Origin: Bryopsis sp. KO-2023
Lineage: Eukaryota; Chlorophyta; Ulvophyceae; Bryopsidales; Bryopsidaceae
Direction: 5' to 3'
NCBI GenBank assembly: GCA_030272585.1
Contig: BSYQ01000005.1
Span: forward strand, 744,001 to 808,000
DNA: 64,000 bases
The stretch's first letter is position 1. Every line of letters starts with the position of its first letter. The notes below the pieces were generated by a model. The model had not been told where the DNA came from. It did no database searches and saw only the letters and a program-made list of their open reading frames with translations. Position numbers and translations under genes: made by a program. This document shows, in pieces, positions 56,285 to 64,000 of this stretch.

Positions 56285-56541
56285 CTCATCCGGTGTGCTT
56301 TCCTTCTGTTCATTTTTCCAATCGCAGTTGTCATGTGCCGATTGGGTAGATGTGGAGAGTGTCTCTGTTCTCTCTTCACGCGGTGTACTAGTCCGCTCCT
56401 CAGGTTTTCCGCTGTGAGTACTTTTAACCTTTTTCGAGGCACCTACTTTTGATCTATGCTTCCTACGCCGCCTACGAACTCTGTTTCGCTTACGACGTTT
56501 GCGTCGGCCAGGCTCAGACGAAGCAGTTTCCTGCCTGGCGG

Positions 56542-59193
56542 TCAGTTTAACATTTTTTTTACATCGGGGAGGTTTTTCACCTCCTCCAATCTAGGACATT
56601 GCCTCACAGGGTGACCCTTCTTTCCACAAAGATAACAATTATATCCCCCTCCCCCCTGGGGGTTCTGTCTTCCCTGATTGGCTTGTCCTCTTCCACGGTT
56701 ACCACCACCGCGTCCACGTCCACCACCACCACGTCCTCCTCCTCGTCCTTGTTGCTGTTGCTGCTGCTGTTGCACTCCTGCGGCAGCTTGTGGTGGTGTT
56801 TGGGCTGGTGGTGTGGGGTTCTGCTGCTGCTGACCCTGATTCTGGCCTTTCTTCTTTCTTCCACCACGCCAGACTCCTTTCTTTTTCTGATTGGTTTGCC
56901 CTCCTTGGCCTTGTGTTCCAACTCCAAGGGCTTCCAATCGTTCGGCGGATATGATGGCGGCCTCGACATCTCGAGGTACCGTTGCTGCGACTAACTTCTG
57001 AACTTCACTTTTAAGTCCATCCACGAAGAGCAAATACTGGTGATCCTCTTCGAGGTCTGGAATCCTCAAGACTAACCGCTGAAACTCTTTTACAAACTGT
57101 TTCACGGTTCCAGTCTGCTTGAGTTTGTGGAGGTCACGCCACGCTTCATCTCGATCACTAGAGAATTCGAAAGCTGTAGCTAAGCCATCCATGAAGTCCA
57201 TCCAGTCACGGAAGGGTGGTCTTTCACCTCGGTGAATTTTCAACTCTTGCATCGTTAACCAATCCGAGGCAGCCCCATAAAGGTTAGTGGCCATAATCGA
57301 TTGCCACTGTGCTTCATGCACTCCGCAGGTTCTCAAGTACCGCGTCATGAGCACTTGCCATTTACGGGCTTTTGGTTCTCCACTTCCGTTAAATGCGCGA
57401 GGCATTTGCAACTTGACGGTGCTAGGCAACCACTGTCCTTGCCTAGGAGGTCCTGGCCCTGCTGGTCCAGCGCCACCTCCACCTCCACCTCCACCAGGAG
57501 GTCCACCGGGAGGTCCACCGCCTCCACCATCTCCACCGCCGCCACCACCTCCACCGCCATCAGGCGCACCTGGAATGCGGGAAGGTGGGCGGTTTCGTCT
57601 GTCGCGGTAATCATCACCGCCATCATCATCTGGGTCGTCATCACCAGGGTCTCCAAAGTTACCTCGCATGCGAGGAACTCGACTGGGTCCACCAGTAGAC
57701 TCATATGAACCAAGTGCAGCAAAGGGATTATTTTCTACCCTTGCTCCCAAAGCACTTAACCCAAGTCCCAATCTTCCAGTACGTGTGGGGATCTGCATGG
57801 GTTCTTTTCCCTTCTCTTCTCTGACCTGTGCCTTAGCACGCTCAAGGTCAATTTGATATAACACTTCTGCTGAGGAGAGAACTCTTGGGTTAGTTCGTGT
57901 GGGTCTACGTGATCCATCGGCAGAGTCGGGTTCTGAGATGCGTACTCCAGGCTGAGCTCTTGTACTTGGAGGTATCAATTGAGGGAATGTGAAATCAGCG
58001 TCTGGTGCGCTGTCCACTGCAGTGCATGGTGGTGCTTCTGCAGCAACAATTTCACCCTCCTCGACCTGTACTGCTGGAGGAGCCGGTATTGTTGAGGTTC
58101 CCGCTCCAACCATTCCTACTGCGAAGCTCTGGTCCAGTGGCGGCCATGATGCAGCCAACTGCTTTACTGATTTCTTCGGCAGCGGCATCCCAAAGGCTGA
58201 GTCCTCAAGCTCAGGGGAAGTTGATTCTTCACGCTCTGGTGATACTGCTCGAGCATCACTTCCACTTTGGGCACTCTGACTTCCGCCACTCACATCCTCC
58301 ATGCTTCGTTCCAGGCCAGATAATCTTAAGGCAACCACATCAGCTGCATCTTGCTGCTGATCCCAGGTTTTGGATGCCTTTTTCTCCAAGGCAATCAAAT
58401 CTTTTTGAATTGCTACTCTTGAGCTCTGCAAACGCTTCACCTCAGCACCTTGCTTATGCAAGGACTCCCGAAACAATTCTAGAGTCCGTTCGACTTTTTC
58501 GTTGGAATCCGCAACAGTTCCTAATAAGCCTTCAATTCTCCGCCCTTGAACAAGGGATAACTCGGAGAGTTGTTTTAACTGAAGTGCTGATGCTTCAGTT
58601 GCTTCTTTTAGGTCAGCAAAACGAGAGTCCGCTAGAATGTCTGCGGCATCCATTCTCCTCGTTATTGCGTCCACAGAAGCTTTGATCTCGGCTCTTTCTT
58701 TTCTATGGTCGATATCTTGGCGTAATAGCCTCTGCTCGTATCGACTATGTTGAGCCGCTACTGAATCCAGCTTCTGCTGTTGCGACACCACCGCATGCTG
58801 TGTGGCCTCAACCTGTTGCGCATGCTGGTGCTGTGTTTCCAGCGCCTGCCCGATCACCTCTGATGCGCCAGCCAGTTGGTTCGACACAGAGGCCTCAGTA
58901 TGGGCGAGCCTCTGCCCCAGTGTCTGGTCAACTTGCTGCAGGTGGCCCCTTAGCCCGTGGGCTAAATCGTCCACACGGTCATGGACCGCATCCACATCCT
59001 CTCTTAAGGCTTCCGCATCAGCTCCCATGTCTATGTCGACAGCTGCTTGCTGGACATTGTGGATGTTCTGGACGTTTATTTGTTGATACACAACATTGGG
59101 TGCGTCAGGCAATTCCTCATCGAACTCAGGTTCAATCCCTGGCTCTTCAACTTGAGGCTCGCGCACTGCCAATGCGTGTTCACGGTCAGCCAT
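56542..59193 (-). CDS. Gag of gypsy element C
   Basis: 883 residues: a long N-terminal coiled coil, an acidic/Ser middle, a Gly/Pro-rich linker (GGGGGGGDGGGGGPPGGPPG), a capsid-like domain (ARKWQVLMTRYLRTC...LKQTGTVKQFVKEFQRL), Gln-rich and Arg/Gly-rich stretches and a zinc knuckle CYLCGKKGHPVRQC. Confidence 0.93.
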   Translation of the reverse strand: MADREHALAVREPQVEEPGIEPEFDEELPDAPNVVYQQINVQNIHNVQQAAVDIDMGADAEALREDVDAVHDRVDDLAHGLRGHLQQVDQTLGQRLAHTEASVSNQLAGASEVIGQALETQHQHAQQVEATQHAVVSQQQKLDSVAAQHSRYEQRLLRQDIDHRKERAEIKASVDAITRRMDAADILADSRFADLKEATEASALQLKQLSELSLVQGRRIEGLLGTVADSNEKVERTLELFRESLHKQGAEVKRLQSSRVAIQKDLIALEKKASKTWDQQQDAADVVALRLSGLERSMEDVSGGSQSAQSGSDARAVSPEREESTSPELEDSAFGMPLPKKSVKQLAASWPPLDQSFAVGMVGAGTSTIPAPPAVQVEEGEIVAAEAPPCTAVDSAPDADFTFPQLIPPSTRAQPGVRISEPDSADGSRRPTRTNPRVLSSAEVLYQIDLERAKAQVREEKGKEPMQIPTRTGRLGLGLSALGARVENNPFAALGSYESTGGPSRVPRMRGNFGDPGDDDPDDDGGDDYRDRRNRPPSRIPGAPDGGGGGGGGGDGGGGGPPGGPPGGGGGGGGAGPAGPGPPRQGQWLPSTVKLQMPRAFNGSGEPKARKWQVLMTRYLRTCGVHEAQWQSIMATNLYGAASDWLTMQELKIHRGERPPFRDWMDFMDGLATAFEFSSDRDEAWRDLHKLKQTGTVKQFVKEFQRLVLRIPDLEEDHQYLLFVDGLKSEVQKLVAATVPRDVEAAIISAERLEALGVGTQGQGGQTNQKKKGVWRGGRKKKGQNQGQQQQNPTPPAQTPPQAAAGVQQQQQQQQGRGGGRGGGGRGRGGGNRGRGQANQGRQNPQGGGGYNCYLCGKKGHPVRQCPRLEEVKNLPDVKKMLN

Positions 59194-59338
59194 GATCTCT
59201 CAGCCACTATTTGGGAGTACTCAACAACCACGGTTGGAGTTTCTCTCTACCAAACAAACAAACAAAAACGTTTGTTGCGCCACGTTCACAAGTTTCGATC
59301 TCAAGAACTTAAAGTTCTTGCCTCGCTCCGAAACCAAT

Positions 59339-59758
59339 TGATAGTGAAGCTTGTGGGTGACGCAATAGTGGTCGGCTGTGTTGATTGGATTCGTGATAAC
59401 TTGCTGGCTAACGCAAGTATACTTGTGGGGTTTGTTGGTTTAGACAACTCTCTAGCTAGCGCGGTTGTGAACGCTACTAGAGCACTTGGGTTGGGAAGTG
59501 ATTGCGTCAGGCAAACACTTAACACACACACACACAAACACACACACAAGCGGGAACACACCAATCCCACGAATCCCGAGTTCTTACAAAGTAAAGTGAA
59601 TCAAAACAACGAGTGGGCCTCTTAAGTACCCCTAAGTGTAGTACGCTGACGCATGCCCCAAACTCTGGGTCTAATCTGTCTTACTCGCGAACCCGCATGC
59701 GTCAGCCACCCTCGGCTCTATCCCAAACTACCTCGTATAGCGCTATAAAAGACTAACA
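59339..59758 (-). repeat. 5' LTR of element C
   Basis: 420 bp, TG...CA. Two bases inside it the primer-binding site begins on the minus strand. Confidence 0.95.
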
Positions 59759-59763
59759 GCAGA

Positions 59764-61913
59764 GGTCCCCACGTCCACACATGATTCTTTTTGATGAGAT
59801 CATGCAAGGGTCCTGCAATTCGAGCAAACTCTGGTATAAACTTACGATAGTAAGATACCATGCCCAAAAAACTTCGCACATCCGTCACTGAGCTCAGCTC
59901 CTTCCACTCTTGTATAGCCCGCACTTTGTCGCTCATTGGCTGCAGGCCTTTTCCTGACAGATGATACCCCAAATAGTCGGTCTCGCTGACCCCTACTTCG
60001 CACTTGCTTGCTTTGGCGTACAATTTATACTTTGCAAGGCGTTCGAATACCTGTTTCAAATGATCGACATGTTCCTCCACTGAGTTGGAAAATACCAAGA
60101 TGTCGTCAATGAAAACAACCACAAAGTGGTCCAAAAACTCGCCCAACAAATCCTGCACCATTGTCTGAAACTGGGCTGGACAGTTGGACATTCCGAAAGG
60201 ACAGACGAGAAACTCGAAATGTCCATATCTTGTTCGGAAGGCGGTTTTTGCAGTATCCTTCGGGCGAACTGGAAATTGCCAGTACCCCGAACGTAGGTCG
60301 ATCTTCGTGTAGATCTTTGCTTTAGCGAGCCGATCCATCAATTCCTCCGGAAGTGGAAGTGGATAGCGGTTTTTGATTGTGTATTTGTTGATCCAACGAT
60401 AATCAACACACATCCGCAATCCGCCGTCTTTCTTTGGAACGAAGAGTATGGGAGCACCCCAGGGACTCTCTGACGGCCGTATCTTCCGTTGTTCCAGTAG
60501 GTAGTCCACCTGTGTCCGAACTTCATCCAATTCTGCTGGAGAAAGTTTGTACAACGGACGATGGATTGGGCTCATACTCTCGTCCTCGAGGTCCACCTTG
60601 AATTCGTGGCCCTTACGGACTGGAGGTATGCCAGGTGGGAGATCTTTGGGAAAAACATGGCTGTATTCCTCCACCACAGAACGGATTGCCGGATGCATCT
60701 TGTCATGCAAAAGCCGTGGAAGATCCGTCTGTATTGGTGCGTGGTTGTCGGCCGAGGTCTTTAGACTATCAACCTGGAGGCCCTCATATGGATATTGCAT
60801 CAAATGGTTGCTATCCATAGGGTCAGATTCACGAACCACCACCAAATAGGCCAGGCTATCTTTGTCGGCCTGTTTGCCTATATGGCGGAATACTTTCTTG
60901 TGGGACAGAATGGGGATAGTTTCTTCCGTCAGTTGGAGATAATCAGTCGGCTTCTCTTTAACCGGTACTGTAATCCAACGATTTCCCTGACGGATGTTGA
61001 TGGTTCCTTGTGCAAAGTCTATGGACGGGTTATTAGCGATGAGCCACGGTAACCCTAACACAATGTCATATGTGAGATGAGGGAATATATCTGCAGAAAA
61101 CTGGGTTTTGTAGTCACCCAGCTGCATCTTGATGTTCCCACATCGTTTGTCCACAGTGCAAACAGCCCCATTCGCTAACGAAACTGTCTTATTACACGAG
61201 GAGAACTCTAACCCAAACTTGTCCACCAGTTTTTGTGCCACGTAATTTTCTGTAGCTCCACAGTCTACATAAGCGGAAATTGCCGCTCCCCCTATCCGCC
61301 CTCTAAGCTCATATCCCATGAACTTGAGGTGTTTATTTTGAACTAACGGATTAAAACTGTCTTGGAGGTAATCCCCTTCTCCTTCCGCTGTTCCTTTTCT
61401 ACGGTCCGGTACCCCTCTTGCACCGGCGTCAAACGGAACTCTTGGACTAGTCCGGCTTGAACTTTTAACACTTCCTTCCGAAGCCTGTTTCTCTCCACAA
61501 GGTAGGACAGATTCCAGGTTGCTATCTTCGGAGGAACTTCCAGAGTCTTCACGTACTGAACCAACACTTTCCGGCAAATCTTTGTCGGAAATGCTTTGGG
61601 CGACCGTACTTGAATCGTCCATCCGCTCTTTGTCCCCAAGTTTCGTACTCATTAGCGGATGTTCAGCCCTCTGGGCGGGATTACTTGACTCTTTCTCTGG
61701 CTTCTTATTCTGTTTCCCCTTCCGTTCTCGTTCTCGTGACTCCCGGAGCTTTTGACGTTTGCGATGCTTGTATCTTCGGCGTCTGGCTCTTTTCCTTCTG
61801 GCCGCATGGAGTGAAGTCCCCTCTATGCGGCGTGATCTTTTAGCCACTTTTGAAAAGTTGGACCTTTGGGACATTTCCCAAAACCATGGCCCACTTCGCC
61901 GCAGATGTAACAT
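59764..61913 (-). CDS. Pol of element B, protease and RT part
   Basis: About 715 residues: a basic N-terminal linker (RRKRARRRRYKHRKRQK) overlapping the gag end in the -1 frame, retropepsin with DCGA (AYVDCGATENYVA), RT (CVDYRWINKYTIKNRYPLPL; FIDDILVFS), ending at the insertion point of element C. Closely related to the pol of element C. Confidence 0.9.
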
Positions 61914-62944
61914 GCGCCTCCGCCTCTAGCTCCTCCTTGTTGCTGCCTTCCGCCACCACCTCGATTTCGTCCGCCACCTCGTCTTCCGCCTCTTCCGCGG
62001 CCACGGCCGCCTCCACCTCTGTTGCCTCCTCCCATTTGCTGATTTTGATCTTGGGGTGGAGGTGGTGGTTGCGGTTGCTGACCCTGCATCTGCTGGTTCT
62101 GGTCAGCTTTGGGCTTGTTTTTCCAATTCCAGTTCCATCGCCCTCGTCCGCGACCACGTCCGCGGTTGTTTTGAGATTGGCCACCCAACGAATCGATTCT
62201 TTCGGCAGTGACTATCGCCGCTTCCACTCCTTCTGTCACCATTGTAACAACTTGATGTCGGATCTGGGGTTTCAATCCGTCAACAAACTGTAGGTACTGT
62301 TCCTCCTCCGTCATATTCGGAATTCTGAGTATGAGATCCCGAAATGCGTTGATGTAGGAACGAACATTCCCTGTTTGTTGAAGTTTCCGCAGCTTCCTAC
62401 GCGAAACATCGGACATCCTTGTGGGCTCAAAAGCAATGGCTAGTTCCTCCACAAGTTGAATCCAGTCCTGGAACATCGGACGAACTCCTTCCCGAATCCG
62501 CATCTCTTGCATATTCCGCCATGTGGCGGCTGAACCAGAGAGATTTGTGCGGAATACTTTAAGCCAAACAGACTCATCCAAATCATACACTTTGCAGAAG
62601 TTGGTGAGTTCTGCCTGCCAATCCCGAATCCAGCGATCTCCAGCGCCAGTATACGGTTTCGGCATCGGGAATTTGACCGCATTGGGAATGTGAAGCAAAC
62701 GATTTTCTGGACGTGCATAGCCCATAAAATCGGGGTCCCCACTTGGGGGACCAGGAGGTCCGCCTCCTCCGCCACCTCCACCACCACCATCTCCAGGACC
62801 GCCTCCTGGGTTCCTAGATGGTCCTTCTCTTCCTCCACCAATATGTGGTCCAGGTGCAGACCCACGGCCACTTCTGTCCGATGGGCCTCCGCCACTTCCA
62901 TCACCGGAACCATCATCATCTCTGAAACAAGCTACTTTTTTCAA
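61823..62944 (-). CDS. Gag of element B, C-terminal part
   Basis: About 373 residues: Gly/Pro-rich linker, capsid-like domain (DRWIRDWQAELTNFCKVYDL...LRKLQQTGNVRSYINAFRDL), Arg/Gly-rich region and zinc knuckle CYICGEVGHGFGKC. The coiled-coil N-terminus present in elements A and C is missing, and no LTR or primer site is recognisable to the right. The 5' end of B is therefore broken. A TATAAG motif lies near 63,062 on the minus strand. Confidence 0.85.
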   Translation of the reverse strand: MKKVACFRDDDGSGDGSGGGPSDRSGRGSAPGPHIGGGREGPSRNPGGGPGDGGGGGGGGGGPPGPPSGDPDFMGYARPENRLLHIPNAVKFPMPKPYTGAGDRWIRDWQAELTNFCKVYDLDESVWLKVFRTNLSGSAATWRNMQEMRIREGVRPMFQDWIQLVEELAIAFEPTRMSDVSRRKLRKLQQTGNVRSYINAFRDLILRIPNMTEEEQYLQFVDGLKPQIRHQVVTMVTEGVEAAIVTAERIDSLGGQSQNNRGRGRGRGRWNWNWKNKPKADQNQQMQGQQPQPPPPPQDQNQQMGGGNRGGGGRGRGRGGRRGGGRNRGGGGRQQQGGARGGGACYICGEVGHGFGKCPKGPTFQKWLKDHAA

Positions 62945-63275
62945 GGTCCCCTCGCCCTCCTAGAGGAGGACGAGTGCCTTCCTCAAGCGTCTCGTTAGAT
63001 AGAACTTCCTTACAAGAATAAAGTTATAAAGAAGATACAACGACCTTTTCCTTCCACACTCTTATACCCTAGCGCCACAGCGCATCAAACCCTTGTTCCT
63101 GTCGACGTGTCACTATTCACTAGGAATTCACACATCTCCTTGCCACCTCAACTGTGAACGTGCCCCTATTCCACGAGAACTCACACGTCCAATTGACAAC
63201 TCGACTTTGATGGCTGCCACATCATCATCCATCAAACTCCATCGAGCTTGGTTGTAGTCGTGACTCCAAGGGTGT
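62945..63275. other. Unassigned sequence at the broken end of element B
   Basis: A short gag-like trace (62,950-63,000, minus), then a TATAAG motif and sequence without recognisable features. It does not match the presumed 3' LTR region of B. Confidence 0.4.
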
Positions 63276-63283
63276 CGCACTAC

Positions 63284-63535
63284 TGCACCTCTGCACCTCT
63301 GCACCTCTGCACCTCTGCACCTCTGCACCTCTGCACCTCTGCACCTCTGCACCTCTACACCGCTGCACCGCTGCACCTCTGCACTGCTGCACGCTGCATC
63401 CACCGCTGCACGCTGCACCGCTGCACCTCTGCACTGCTGCACGCTGCATCCACCGCTGCACGCTGCACCGCTGCACTGCTGCACGCTGCACTCCTACACG
63501 CCGCACTCTCGCACGCTGCTCCTACACGTTGCACT
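63284..63535. repeat. GCACCTCTG tandem array with 50-bp higher-order copies
   Basis: About nine copies of a 9-bp unit (CTGCACCTC) at 63,284-63,360 are followed by two 50-bp units built from CTGCACCGCTG, CTGCACTG and CTGCACG words, then a degrading tail to 63,535. Open frames here are by-products. The CTGCAC word recalls the arms of the foldback element at 24.7 kb, but there are no inverted ends. Confidence 0.9.
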
Positions 63536-63540
63536 CTTGC

Positions 63541-64000
63541 AACCTTCCCTTTTTCAGCTGCAGGAAGCATGGCAACTACTCTTGTAGTTCCAGCTCGAGT
63601 GCTGCGATAACCAACCGTTACATTCCTCCCCACCAGGTTGGCAGTAAGTTCCAACACTGCCGTGGAGAGCATGTCTCAAATAAAACCCGTTGCATAAAGT
63701 ATCACAATCCATAAGGCATCTCACAATCCAAATCAGAATATCTTTCAGTGTCCAAACACGAAAAGAGTACGAGACTAGCATAATATTTTCTTTCGCTTTG
63801 TCCATAAAATCGAGAAAATCATCTCTCTATTTCAATCTGAAACTGAAAATGAAAAACATCTGGCTGAAAAGAAAATCCTTTAACATTCAGAAAATCATCT
63901 TGTATCACTCCAGAAATATACTTCTGTCCATCAAGTATTCCACCAATGTTTTCCTTTGCTCATATATATCTTTTCTCAAACCAGGTGAAAGGACAACTAA
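63541..64000. other. AT-rich sequence, no supported gene
   Basis: A short stretch at 63,555-63,715 has balanced composition and is open on both strands, without recognised family. The rest is AT-rich. Confidence 0.4.

Larger units (their letters stand above)
49665..59758 (-). mobile_element. Complete Ty3/gypsy chromodomain element C, very young
   Basis: A 10.1-kb element in minus orientation inserted in the pol of element B, with a 5-bp target duplication GCAGA (49,660-49,664; 59,759-59,763). The two 420-bp LTRs (TGATAGTG...GACTAACA) look identical throughout, so the insertion is very recent. Primer site TGGTTTCGGAGC at 59,325-59,336, purine tract GCGGGGGGGGCG beside the 3' LTR at about 50,087-50,098. 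It carries gag, pol and a third ORF, all long open frames; it looks whole. Confidence 0.96.

Noticed and set aside
63225-63672. Open frames with CSGAAV-type repeats
   Set aside because: Products of the 9-bp and 50-bp tandem repeats, with no conserved frame.

Overview
The window is nuclear DNA of a eukaryote. Short exons with AG|exon|GT borders alternate with T-rich, intron-like sequence, there is a nuclear-type tRNA-Leu, and roughly half of the window is chromodomain Ty3/gypsy and DIRS-type retroelements plus non-autonomous DNA transposons. Recognisable host genes are cohesin STAG/Scc3, cyclase-associated protein (CAP), NUFIP1, NSUN2/Trm4, a PHD finger and an isochorismatase-type hydrolase. 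A unicellular alga or other protist fits best; I cannot name the species.

Layout. 0-2 kb: a decayed LTR retroelement. 2-6 kb: T-rich sequence, then a STAG exon. 6.4-7.2 kb: an intact bacterial-looking cysteine hydrolase gene. 8.6 kb: tRNA-Leu(UAA). 9-10.7 kb: telomere-like repeats and half of a foldback transposon. 11-13.7 kb: scattered exons (a CAP fragment, a proline-rich exon, unknowns). 13.9-15.05 kb: a 57-bp tandem array that reads as a Cys-rich 19-residue repeat. 16.4-17.7 kb: a complete palindromic hAT-like element. 18-19.5 kb: NUFIP1-like exons.

From 19,309 to 38,150 the locus is a large inverted duplication. The arms are 3,500 bp (19,309-22,808) and 3,513 bp (34,638-38,150), almost identical, each carrying a NUFIP1 exon, a PHD-finger exon on the opposite strand and C-terminal NSUN2 exons. 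The 11.8-kb spacer holds a gypsy 5' fragment cut by the arm border, two foldback elements, NSUN2 central exons, and a complete gypsy element (26,259-33,937) with a 5-bp target duplication.

From 41.5 kb to about 63 kb there is a nest of retroelements: a DIRS-type element (41,537 to about 45.2 kb), an older chromodomain gypsy element (about 45.2-62.9 kb, called B here), and a young one (49,665-59,758, called C) inserted into the pol gene of B. C has LTRs that I read as identical. B and C both carry, behind pol, a third ORF for a coiled-coil protein ending in Cys/His clusters, each with its own TATA box about 115-120 bp before the ATG. The window ends in a GCACCTCTG-type tandem array and AT-rich sequence.

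The two strongest leads are the third ORF of the gypsy elements, and a family of palindromic hAT-like elements whose arms are arrays of a short motif that differs from element to element, some of which also carry tRNA-like modules.
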